DNA of 33,017 nt from a virus: the IMG/VR virus record IMGVR_UViG_3300021440_000082, positions 1 through 33,017 of that record; one strand, 5' to 3'. Made by a program: the position numbers and the translations under genes. Positions 22,772 through 29,773 of this stretch are shown piece by piece. The notes under the pieces are model-generated. The model was not told where the DNA came from. It searched no databases and saw only the letters and a list, made by a program, of their open reading frames with translations. Numbering within the stretch: position 1 is the stretch's first letter; each line of letters begins with the position of its first letter.

Positions 22772-22965
22772 TTCGGCTTGGGCGGCCGGTGCCAAGTGCC
22801 CGGCTCGCGGCGCTCAGAGTGCCGCGCCCGCACGACCGTGAGGCACGCCAGCCCGCCCTCGGAGATGAGAACTTGGTAGCGTCCGTCGTATTCCTCCCCG
22901 CTCAGGAGTCGCCCCTCCTGGGGCCTTCCCGTTGCCGAGACGTACACGACGCGCTGCACCGTCAC
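22768..22965 (-). CDS. Small basic protein, unknown
   Basis: This 65-residue protein starts with GTG at 22965, overlapping the stop of the G-like gene as GTGA (MTVQRVVYVSATGRP). Short strand-like runs (QRVVYVSATGR, GRYQVLISEGG, LACLTVVRARHS) suggest a tiny SH3-like barrel. Its end overlaps the start of the next gene by TTGA. Coupling at both ends supports that it is real despite the small size. No family is recognised. Confidence 0.55.
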   Translation of the reverse strand: MTVQRVVYVSATGRPQEGRLLSGEEYDGRYQVLISEGGLACLTVVRARHSERREPGTWHRPPKPN

Positions 22966-23375
22966 GACGTGATCTCGGTGGTGATGAGCGAGGCAACCTC
23001 ATCGAGCAAAGGAGACTCGAAGGGGCCGAGATCGAAGGGATTGCGTTTGGGCATGTGAACCGTGCCCTCGACGTGGAAGATCGCGTAGCTCACGCCGGCG
23101 GCGGCTTCAGCGTACGTGTCTCCCCAGGCCGGGTCGATGCCCGCGAAGAGCCCGGTATCCTGCAGGATCTTGTGGCTCGTGCCGCGGCGCGCCTTGAGGG
23201 TGGACTCGGCGAGCGGCTCCCACCCTGGACCCTCCGCCTCGAAGACGTCCTCGACGGCACTGACGAGCATCTCCGCGATGGCCGGCAGCAGCGTGTGCAC
23301 CTTCTCGGACTGCTGCCGCATCTCCCTGAGGACGCGGGCAAGGTTCGACTCGACCTTCACCTCGATGTCGGCCAC
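22962..23375 (-). CDS. Phage virion morphogenesis protein (Mu G-like)
   Basis: This 137-residue protein starts at GTG 23375. The helical N-terminus (VESNLARVLREMRQQSEKV) is followed by the family pattern: a GPGWEPLAESTLKARRG segment, then KILQDTGLFAGI, then a strand region with VSYAIFHVEGT, ending in an ESPLLDEVASLITTEI helix. In Mu the G protein is needed for tail completion/head-tail joining. In Mu the gene follows F directly, while here it follows the gp36-like gene. Confidence 0.82.
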   Translation of the reverse strand: MADIEVKVESNLARVLREMRQQSEKVHTLLPAIAEMLVSAVEDVFEAEGPGWEPLAESTLKARRGTSHKILQDTGLFAGIDPAWGDTYAEAAAGVSYAIFHVEGTVHMPKRNPFDLGPFESPLLDEVASLITTEITS

Positions 23376-23378
23376 TGC

Positions 23379-23846
23379 TCAGAACCCGCCGCCGGAGCGG
23401 TTGCCGCGGGTGGACTGGTACATGAACGCGGGGGACTCGGCCGTCTGCACGCGGGGCAGGTGCGTGGTGTTCGCGCCCGCCTTCGCCTCGGCTGGGCTCC
23501 GGAGCTCCGCGTCTGCGATGTCCCGCAACATCTGCCGCGCCTTCTCGTACAGCCCCGTGTACGGCGCGCCCTGGCCGCTCCACTCAGCGCGCCCCTCGCA
23601 GCCAGCAGCAAGCACAAGCTTGCAGAACGCACCTTTCACCGCGGCGTCCTCGGCGACCAGCGTTGCGATCTGGTCTCGCGTGAAGGCCCGCAGCAGGATG
23701 GCCTCGCCCTGCCGCGAAGCCTCGTCAACGATCATGTCGAACCGCGGCCCCATCGTGACCGAGCCATCGTCCGAAAAGACGCGGCGGACATGGGCCGGGG
23801 GAAACCGGGCCTCCATGTCCGCCTGGGTGACGAGGGGAATTCCCAC
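23379..23846 (-). CDS. Head-tail connector, Mu gp36/DUF1320-like
   Basis: This 155-residue protein starts at GTG 23846 with AAGGA. The opening (IPLVTQADMEARFPPAHVRR, then VFSDDGSV) and the following helices (FDMIVDEASRQGEAILLRAF, then RDQIATLVAEDAAVKGAFC) give the four-helix layout of DUF1320 connectors that sit between portal and tail. The C-terminus (125-155) is polar and may be disordered. It precedes the G-like gene by a three-base gap. Confidence 0.7.
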   Translation of the reverse strand: MGIPLVTQADMEARFPPAHVRRVFSDDGSVTMGPRFDMIVDEASRQGEAILLRAFTRDQIATLVAEDAAVKGAFCKLVLAAGCEGRAEWSGQGAPYTGLYEKARQMLRDIADAELRSPAEAKAGANTTHLPRVQTAESPAFMYQSTRGNRSGGGF

Positions 23847-23855
23847 GTCGCGTCC

Positions 23856-24323
23856 TTACCGAATGAACCCGTCGCGCGCGAGCTCTTGCAGGCAGCTCGG
23901 GTCGATGCGGTGCACGTTCGCGAGCTTGCCGATGTCCCGCTGAAGCATGTCCGCGTCTCGTTGTTCGAGGTCGGTCAGTACATCACCCTTGTTCGCGCGC
24001 ACGGCCGTTTTGCCGTCGGCGCCGGGCACGGTGACAGAGTCGAGCACCTGGACGCATCGGCTCGGGAGCTCCGGTAAAACCGGAACGCCATCGGTCTGAA
24101 TGCGGCGCTTGACGTTAGCGAGTTCGGCCTTTGCCGATTCCGCCGTCGCCGCCGCGGTGCCGAGATCCGACTGCAGCTGGTCGTTCTCTGCCTGTAGCTT
24201 TGCGAGTTGCTGCCGCAGGAGCGCGTTCTCGTCGACGATGGGCGTCGGGTCCAGAGCGACCGGCGCCGCCGCGGAGACATCCGCGGGAGCATCCGCGGCG
24301 GTATTTTGATTGGGTTTGGCCAT
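23856..24323 (-). CDS. Coiled-coil structural protein, unknown (gp35-like position)
   Basis: This 155-residue protein has an Ala/Pro/Asp-rich N-terminus (1-30) and a coiled coil at about residues 32-72 (DENALLRQQLAKLQAENDQL and on). A C-terminal domain of about 75 residues contains VPVLPELPSRCVQVLDSV and a helix DLEQRDADMLQRDIGKLANV. The position after the major capsid gene is where Mu has gp35, and the C-terminal part could be a small head-completion domain. No family is recognised. The ATG has a GGAG site. Confidence 0.65.
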   Translation of the reverse strand: MAKPNQNTAADAPADVSAAAPVALDPTPIVDENALLRQQLAKLQAENDQLQSDLGTAAATAESAKAELANVKRRIQTDGVPVLPELPSRCVQVLDSVTVPGADGKTAVRANKGDVLTDLEQRDADMLQRDIGKLANVHRIDPSCLQELARDGFIR

Positions 24324-24344
24324 GCTTGTACTCCTGCAGAGGAC

Positions 24345-25502
24345 TCAGTTGATCACGTTCTGGATGAGGCCGCCCGCGACGTTGCTCGCGAAAAACTGGT
24401 CCTCTGCATAGCCCATCTCGAACATTGTTCCGCCGTTGATGCCGCGGCCGTTCGGGATGTACTCGTTCGTTGTGACCCCGGTCCCGCTCCGCCCCTTCGT
24501 ACGGAACGTGTAATGCGTCGCGATCCGGTTGCCGTCTCGCGGCACGCCCGGCTGATTCGTGACGAGAACCACATGCTTCCCGAGCACGTAGTCGAGCGCC
24601 CCAGTCGACTCGTTCAGCACCTTGCTGCCAACGATCCAGATCGTCGGCAGACCAGGTACCTTGAAGCTCTGGATCCCGCCGTCGCCCGCCATCGCCGCGG
24701 CCGCGACGTCCGCCGTCGGAGCAGCGTCGCCGAGCATCTGCCGCATGTACGCGATGACGCCCGCGTCGGAGAGGAACCAAAACGCAACATCGGGATTCAT
24801 TCCGATATCCGTGACCGGCTGCGCGGAGGCTTTCAGGCGGGCCTGGAGGTCCAGGCGCGGGTTCTTCGTCGAGCCCGTGTCCCACTTGAAGTTGGTGGTG
24901 AGCGACGTGGTGTTGTTCGCGTTCCACAGGGCGGAGTTCGTCAGGTCGGTGAAGACCCGAACTTCACGCGCGAGCGCGAGTTTCCACGCGATCGTTTCGC
25001 CGAGTGCGGCTCGCACGTTGTAGAGCGCCGTCGCGTCGTTCTCCGTCTGCCAGGGTACGAAGCCTGCGAGGGCGTACTCCTGGACCTTGTACGGTACGAG
25101 CTGAGAAACGTGGTCTATCTCGTTGATCGCTCCGTTGCGGCCGCTGCGCACGTTGGCGAGTCGGAAAGCGTTCTCCAAGCTGAAGTCCCGCCGATTTCCA
25201 GCTTCCTTATCGACCGGCACTACCTTCGAGAAAATGTCGGCGCCGAATCCGAATGGAGAGTACCCACCCAGGTACGTATCGAGCTCCGTCGTCTGAACGG
25301 AGACATCGGCGGGCGTCGCCGCCATCGTGATCACCTGGCCGGCGGATCCGACTCCGGGGGCGTCCTCGACCAGACGTAGCGTCACCTGCTGATTGTTCGC
25401 CGGCTGTCCCGGGCGCAGCGCGGACAGCATATGGGGGTCGGCCGGAATGAATCGCGGCTGCGCGAGCGCGGCATTTCCCTGGAGGTATTTGGAAATCGAC
25501 AT
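24345..25502 (-). CDS. Major capsid protein
   Basis: This 385-residue protein starts MSISKYLQGNAALAQPRFIP. It has the length and composition of a phage capsid subunit. The N-terminal segment is extended (residues 1-60). A central helical part follows (ALYNVRAALGETIAWKLALA), with an Asn/Thr-rich loop (NSALWNANNTTSLTTNFKW). A conserved-looking C-terminal sheet has GLPTIWIVGSKVLNE and VVLVTNQPGVP, ending MFEMGYAEDQFFASNVAG. The order protease/scaffold, decoration, this gene, connector fixes its role. An HK97-type fold is inferred from context, not seen directly. Confidence 0.85.
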   Translation of the reverse strand: MSISKYLQGNAALAQPRFIPADPHMLSALRPGQPANNQQVTLRLVEDAPGVGSAGQVITMAATPADVSVQTTELDTYLGGYSPFGFGADIFSKVVPVDKEAGNRRDFSLENAFRLANVRSGRNGAINEIDHVSQLVPYKVQEYALAGFVPWQTENDATALYNVRAALGETIAWKLALAREVRVFTDLTNSALWNANNTTSLTTNFKWDTGSTKNPRLDLQARLKASAQPVTDIGMNPDVAFWFLSDAGVIAYMRQMLGDAAPTADVAAAAMAGDGGIQSFKVPGLPTIWIVGSKVLNESTGALDYVLGKHVVLVTNQPGVPRDGNRIATHYTFRTKGRSGTGVTTNEYIPNGRGINGGTMFEMGYAEDQFFASNVAGGLIQNVIN

Positions 25503-25535
25503 GTGATTCCGTTTCGTTGGTGGTGGAAGTCGCGC

Positions 25536-25910
25536 TCAGCGCGAGGTGAACAACTCGACTTCGATGGGTTGCCCTGCGGCGGTCGCTGCCGTCATTGCGC
25601 GTCCTGCCTTCGTGTTCGTTGTCGTCTGCGTGACCGCTCTGCCGGTTGCATCGGGCATCACGATTGCGTGGAGTGCGACAGCGGCGCCGGATTCGACGAT
25701 TGCCTTTCCGCTGGATTGGTAGCTCTGGCTCTTTCCGAGCAAGATCGTCTCGGTCGTGACTCCAAGCACGTCGTCCGTGTTCGCGCTGGAGATCGCCACG
25801 CCGTCCTGCGCGGCGCCAGGCTTGATAAAACGCTTGGGGACGATGTCGGCACCTTCGGCGACACCGACGCGGAAGCAGGACGGCTGGTCGATTACTCGGG
25901 GAGTGGGCAT
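25536..25910 (-). CDS. Capsid decoration protein (DUF2190-like)
   Basis: This 124-residue protein starts MPTPRVIDQPSCFRVGVAEG after a GAGGA site. Glycine- and valine-rich beta strands (DIVPKRFIKPGAA, DGVAISSANTDDVLGVTTE, GKAIVESGAAVALHAIVMP, GRAMTAATAAGQPIEVELF) follow the layout of small capsid cement proteins, where trimers bind the capsid surface. The place between scaffold/protease and capsid genes supports this. Confidence 0.72.
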   Translation of the reverse strand: MPTPRVIDQPSCFRVGVAEGADIVPKRFIKPGAAQDGVAISSANTDDVLGVTTETILLGKSQSYQSSGKAIVESGAAVALHAIVMPDATGRAVTQTTTNTKAGRAMTAATAAGQPIEVELFTSR

Positions 25911-25934
25911 TGATGTGTCCTCGTGTTGCTGCGA

Positions 25935-26648
25935 TCAGAGAGTCGGCGCGCCGCTGCGCAGGTATTGTCCGGCCTCGTGCACCTGGTCGTTGCGGCTGAG
26001 CACTTTGAACCCCGGGCGCTTGTCGCTGAGATAGGCCATAGCCTTCTCGATATCGTTGCGGCCCGGGTAAGCGTCAGCCGGGTGCGTAGAGGGGGAATGC
26101 GACGGAGCCATGAGCGGGGCCGTGGCGGAGAAATGCACGGCTCCAGTCGCCGGGCTGCCGAGCTGCGTCCCGTTGTGCCCCGCGACGATCGGCGTGGTGA
26201 GCAGTCGCTGCGCCGCGTTCAGCACCGGGTACTGCGCGCGCCATGCCGCGAGCCTCACCGGGTCGCCGGCGATGCCGATTCGTTCGCTCAGCAGGAGCGG
26301 CTTCAGCCGCTGCGACTGCGCATCGTCGAGTCGAAGGCTCGCGGCCACTTGCTCGACCTCCGCCTCGGCGTCCTTCTTGTCGTACGCGCCCAGGCGCTCG
26401 TTCGCGGCATTCAGAGCACCGAGGTACTCCTCCGCCTTCTTCGCCTTCTCGACGAGCGTTGCCGCATCCGTCAGGAGCGACTGGGTATCGCTCGAGCCGA
26501 AGAGCGCGAGCAGCTTGTCGAGTGCGTCTCCCTGCGCCGCGGACGCTTCCGCGCTCGCGAGGATCTGCGCGTCCGTCGCCCCATCGCGGAGCTTGAGGAT
26601 CTTGCAGAGGGCCGACATGAGGGTGGGGCTGATGTTCGCGACGGACAT
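25935..26648 (-). CDS. Scaffold protein from internal start (Mu Z-like, nested in I)
   Basis: An in-frame ATG at 26648 (MSVANISPTLMSALCK) is preceded by GGAGA seven bases upstream, a good ribosome binding site inside the coding region. Translation from here gives 237 residues: helices rich in Ala/Glu/Lys (ATLVEKAKKAEEYLGALNA) and a Gly/Pro/Ser-rich end. In Mu the scaffold Z is made in the same way from the end of the I gene. The protein should fill the prohead and be removed by the protease. Translation start is inferred from sequence. Confidence 0.6.
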   Translation of the reverse strand: MSVANISPTLMSALCKILKLRDGATDAQILASAEASAAQGDALDKLLALFGSSDTQSLLTDAATLVEKAKKAEEYLGALNAANERLGAYDKKDAEAEVEQVAASLRLDDAQSQRLKPLLLSERIGIAGDPVRLAAWRAQYPVLNAAQRLLTTPIVAGHNGTQLGSPATGAVHFSATAPLMAPSHSPSTHPADAYPGRNDIEKAMAYLSDKRPGFKVLSRNDQVHEAGQYLRSGAPTL

Positions 26649-27605
26649 GTTTTGGTCTCCGGTGGCCGGTTGGCCCTGCGGTTGAACGAGTGACAGCGCC
26701 GAAAGAATCTGACCCCCGGCGGCAATGATTTCGTCGAGCGTGGCGAGTGCGGGCACGCCGAGCAGATCGCGCAGGCAGCTCGCGATGCACTCGGCGCGGT
26801 CGTAGAGTTCGTCCTCTTCGCCTGCGGGCTGCGCGGAGAGGATCGTGCGGAGCCGCTCGAACTGCGACGCGATCTCGGACACGGACGCTTCCGGCTTCAG
26901 GCCGAAGATCTGCCGCATTCCGACGATCGCCTCTTCGGGGCTCGCCGCGGTTCCGTACACCGAGACGGAGGCGTTGACCTGCCGCGCGCGCGCTGCGATG
27001 GCCATCGGCTCCATCCCCTTGATGAACGGGTGGTTGGTGAATGCGATGCTGGTGAGCAACGCGCCGATCGGCTTGGCCGTCGTCGAGTCCTGCGCGCGGG
27101 GCCAGATCGAAACGCTGGTCCACAGGTACTCGCGTTCTTTCACCTGTTGGCGCGCTCGGTTGCCCATGGTGGTGAGCGCCCAAAGCTCTTCCGTGCCCCC
27201 GTCGGAGGCCCGGAGGTCGAGGTCAAGCGCCCACGCCGGCGCCGGAGCGCCCTCCTGCGGGATCGTCCCGCTGGTGGGGTCCATCTCGCTCGCGTGCTCG
27301 TAGTCGTAGGGGATGACCGGCTTGCACCCCCAGCCGTCCGCGCCCTGCAAATACGAGGGGTTCGCGCGGAAGTTTGCGACGACCTGCTCGAACGTGGAGC
27401 GGGTGAACTCGACGCCATCCGGATGGTCGGGGTGTCCCATCCACTTTCCAGCGCGGGCGATCTGCACCCACACCGGCTTGGGCTCGGCATCCGGCTGGAC
27501 GTCGGAAAGCTTCAGCTCGCCTCGCAGGTTCGCGCTCCCGAAGAGCGGAGCCCCGAGGAGCAGTGCCCCGAACCGAATCAGCGTCCGACTTACGAGCTTC
27601 GCCAC
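25935..27605 (-). CDS. Prohead protease/scaffold, Mu I-like
   Basis: This 556-residue protein is a capsid maturation protease with a fused C-terminal scaffold. The protease half (about 44-200) shows PVIPYDYEHASEMDP (His104), the LWALTTMGNRARQQVKEREY segment with Ser164/Ser166 in YLWTSVSIWP, and IAFTNHPFIKGMEP, matching the Mu I layout; the catalytic residues are proposed from this pattern. The second half is helical and charged (about 330-470). A nested scaffold start is at 26648. The start used is GTG at 27605, inside a 128-bp duplication; no ATG exists upstream, and the first 26 residues read like a non-conserved leader, so the true start is uncertain. Confidence 0.85.
   Translation of the reverse strand: MAKLVSRTLIRFGALLLGAPLFGSANLRGELKLSDVQPDAEPKPVWVQIARAGKWMGHPDHPDGVEFTRSTFEQVVANFRANPSYLQGADGWGCKPVIPYDYEHASEMDPTSGTIPQEGAPAPAWALDLDLRASDGGTEELWALTTMGNRARQQVKEREYLWTSVSIWPRAQDSTTAKPIGALLTSIAFTNHPFIKGMEPMAIAARARQVNASVSVYGTAASPEEAIVGMRQIFGLKPEASVSEIASQFERLRTILSAQPAGEEDELYDRAECIASCLRDLLGVPALATLDEIIAAGGQILSALSLVQPQGQPATGDQNMSVANISPTLMSALCKILKLRDGATDAQILASAEASAAQGDALDKLLALFGSSDTQSLLTDAATLVEKAKKAEEYLGALNAANERLGAYDKKDAEAEVEQVAASLRLDDAQSQRLKPLLLSERIGIAGDPVRLAAWRAQYPVLNAAQRLLTTPIVAGHNGTQLGSPATGAVHFSATAPLMAPSHSPSTHPADAYPGRNDIEKAMAYLSDKRPGFKVLSRNDQVHEAGQYLRSGAPTL
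26656..26660 (-). promoter_or_regulatory. Internal ribosome binding site for the nested scaffold
   Basis: GGAGA on the minus strand lies seven bases before the internal ATG at 26648. It is stronger than the site of the full-length gene's GTG and supports separate scaffold production. Confidence 0.5.
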
Positions 27606-27654
27606 GCGGCCCAGCTTGCGGAGCTGGGCTTGCGCTGACCCGGTGCTACGGTCG
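27527..27654. repeat. 128-bp direct repeat, copy 1 (covers start of the protease gene)
   Basis: This copy is identical to 27682-27809 except for one base (A at 27562, G at 27717). It covers the GTG start and first 26 codons of the protease gene plus 49 bases upstream, including the hairpin CCCAGCT...AGCTGGG. Its counterpart lies 155 bp away. Confidence 0.92.
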
Positions 27655-27681
27655 CCGCATGTGGCTGTTCACCGCGTTCGG

Positions 27682-27809
27682 GGTTCGCGCTCCCGAAGAG
27701 CGGAGCCCCGAGGAGCGGTGCCCCGAACCGAATCAGCGTCCGACTTACGAGCTTCGCCACGCGGCCCAGCTTGCGGAGCTGGGCTTGCGCTGACCCGGTG
27801 CTACGGTCG
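27682..27809. repeat. 128-bp direct repeat, copy 2 (between F and I genes)
   Basis: The second copy overlaps the stop codon of the MuF gene and then carries the same GTG and leader codons as the protease gene. Here they run into an early stop after 56 codons (a decoy ORF, GTG at 27760 to TAA). A 27-bp spacer (27655-27681) separates it from copy 1. On the plus strand the copy also contains most of a 44-codon ORF (27659-27793, MWLFTAFGVRAPEERSPEER...). Confidence 0.92.
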
Positions 27810-29738
27810 GGGCGGCCAGGCGGCGGGCTTCGTGATCTCCGTCAGCTTGCCCTCAAGGAAGCTCGTCCGCGCTTCGAGCATGCCGATCATGCGCTCGCGG
27901 TCGAACGCCGTGAGGAACTTCCCCTCTGCCTCGACGAACTTGCGCCACCCACCGACGTCCCTCCGGAGTTCGATGATGCGCTTGATGCCACGGATCGCAG
28001 CGTCGCCCAGCTCTTCGGCGGATGTGACGCTGGCGGCCTCAGCGAGGCGCGCGTACCCGGGGTTGACGCTCGGGTCGAAGAAGGACTCCCACTCGGTGAC
28101 GTTGCCGAGTGCCTCGACCGGTTTGCGCCCCGCGTTCGCGCGCGAGAGGAGCGCTCCGCCGTTGTCGATGCGGAAGAGCTTGCCGCGAGCGTCGACGACG
28201 ATGTTTTCCAGCCCGAGGCCGGCCGCGTCCCAGTTGGCGGTGAGCACGTCCGCTGCGAATCCCTCGAGCGCCTTCTTCGCGAGTCCTCGAGTGAGTCCCT
28301 TGTCGGCGAGCGTCTTCGCTTTCGGAATGAGCTCACTCGCGTAGGCGAGCTTCCCGTCGCGCACGAAGGTGACGCTCTTCACAGTGCCGAGACCGAGCTT
28401 CGCGTAGATCTTGTTGGCGATGTGCTCGCCGGCCGCCTGCGCAGGGTCGTCGTAGAACTTGACGTAGCGCTTCTTGCCGTCCAGTCCTTCATACACCCCG
28501 CCCGGGTTGCTGCCGGTTGCATCGGAGATCTTCTTCGCGAGAACGTTCTCCGCGCTCGCGACCGCTGGCTTGGGCGTCGGTGGAGGGGGAGGCAACACCG
28601 CGGGCGGCGGTGGAGGGGGAGGCTTCGGCCCCTCGAAGGGTATCGACACGGGCAGAGCACCAGGGCCCACCTGCGGGGCGGCCGGCGGGGGCGGAGCGGG
28701 CGGCGCCTGTTGCGCGCTGTCGTTCGCAGGCTTCGCCGGCGGCGTCTGCAGCGACGGCGGTACCGTCGGCAGCACCCGCGTGCCCGAGTCGAAGTCCGGA
28801 TCCGGGAGCCCCTGCGGCTCGGGACCGATCGGCGCCTTGTGCTGGTCGATCCAGCGCTGCGAGCGCGCGACGACGCGGCACCGGCAGTTGTACCCGAACG
28901 GCGGATAGGCGCGCTTCCAGAACGGGTGATTCGCCGGGAGGATCACACCGTGCGCTCGCTTGTGCGCGGGGCGAGCTCTCGAGTCGTCGACGCCACGGAT
29001 CTGCCAGTACGGCATGAGCGCGACGACGGCCGGCGACGTCATCTGCGCGTGCCGGCCCGTGGCATACGCGCTCGCGACGTTCGTTCTGTAGATCGTCTCG
29101 ACGTGGCTCGGATTCGACGGCGTCCAGCCCGCGGACTCGAGGCGCTCCCGGACGAACTTCTCGAACTCGCGCAGGTTCGGGCCCTCGTAGACCCACCCCG
29201 TCTCGGGATCCTTCTGCGTCCGCCCCTGGCTGCCCTGCAGCTGACGAATGAGCTCGGCGTGTGCCGTGTCGAGTAGTTCCTGCTTTGCGAGCCCGGCGAC
29301 CGTGAAGGCCTTCCGTTTCGCCTCGCGCTCGAGCAGGTCGAAGGCCGCCCGGGGCATCACCTCGCGCTTGCGGAACTCCGCAATCGCTTCGGCGAAGGGG
29401 AGGTGACCGAACGCTCCAGCCGTGTCCGTTCCGGTCGCCGCGAACTTCGCGATCTCGACCTCGTCCTCGTGCTGGACCTCCCAATCCACGTCCAGGATGC
29501 CGAGCATCAGGCTGCGTAGGATCTGCTCCTCGACGACCTTCGCGAAGGCGTGCGTGTCGAAGCGCTCACCCGCCGCAGCGATGGCCCCGCGGATCCCGGC
29601 CTCCGTGTCGCGGCCCGAGCATGCGTCCGCAATCTGCTGCGCCCACCGCTTGGTAATCTCGGCGCCGCTCGCGACGCCAGCGTCGACCAGGTGCTCGGGG
29701 GAGCCGTTCACCGTCGCGGGCTGTGCCGCGCAACACAC
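27801..29738 (-). CDS. MuF head morphogenesis protein fused to a HipA/PI3K-like kinase domain
   Basis: This 645-residue protein has three parts. Residues 1-300 are a Mu F/SPP1 gp7-like minor head protein: a helical N-half, then RTNVASAYATGRHAQM, a VDDSRARPAHKRAHG segment and an FGYNCRCRVVARSQ end typical of MuF. Residues 325-395 form a Pro/Ala linker with poly-Pro. Residues 400-560 resemble a kinase of the HipA/PI3K-like fold: Gly-rich strand GGVYEGLDG, Lys427 in RYVKFYDD, a helix with GEHIANKIYAKLGLG, then ANWDAAGLGLENIVVD (Asp504, Asn512) and FRIDNGGALL (Asp525). Further helices reach the end. MuF proteins enter the head, so the kinase would be carried in the virion and may be injected. The start is GTG at 29738; no earlier usual start is in frame. 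Substrate unknown. Confidence 0.85.
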   Translation of the reverse strand: MCCAAQPATVNGSPEHLVDAGVASGAEITKRWAQQIADACSGRDTEAGIRGAIAAAGERFDTHAFAKVVEEQILRSLMLGILDVDWEVQHEDEVEIAKFAATGTDTAGAFGHLPFAEAIAEFRKREVMPRAAFDLLEREAKRKAFTVAGLAKQELLDTAHAELIRQLQGSQGRTQKDPETGWVYEGPNLREFEKFVRERLESAGWTPSNPSHVETIYRTNVASAYATGRHAQMTSPAVVALMPYWQIRGVDDSRARPAHKRAHGVILPANHPFWKRAYPPFGYNCRCRVVARSQRWIDQHKAPIGPEPQGLPDPDFDSGTRVLPTVPPSLQTPPAKPANDSAQQAPPAPPPPAAPQVGPGALPVSIPFEGPKPPPPPPPAVLPPPPPTPKPAVASAENVLAKKISDATGSNPGGVYEGLDGKKRYVKFYDDPAQAAGEHIANKIYAKLGLGTVKSVTFVRDGKLAYASELIPKAKTLADKGLTRGLAKKALEGFAADVLTANWDAAGLGLENIVVDARGKLFRIDNGGALLSRANAGRKPVEALGNVTEWESFFDPSVNPGYARLAEAASVTSAEELGDAAIRGIKRIIELRRDVGGWRKFVEAEGKFLTAFDRERMIGMLEARTSFLEGKLTEITKPAAWPPRP

Positions 29739-29773
29739 GTGGTCGCCGTACGTCTCGCGGGCGGCGAGGCAGA

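Noticed and set aside
22932-25379. Two long plus-strand frames (381 and 390 codons) opposite head genes
   Set aside because: Arg/Leu/His-rich shadow sequence, typical for high-GC DNA. The minus-strand genes here form a gapless conserved module.
27628-27654. Resemblance of CTTGCGCTGACCCGG to the 19-bp island element
   Set aside because: Only the left half matches and the palindrome is lost. CTTGCGCTG also occurs elsewhere by chance in this GC-rich DNA.
27771-29276. 501-codon plus-strand frame opposite the MuF-kinase gene
   Set aside because: No domain pattern and Arg-rich. The minus frame carries clear MuF and kinase-like motifs.
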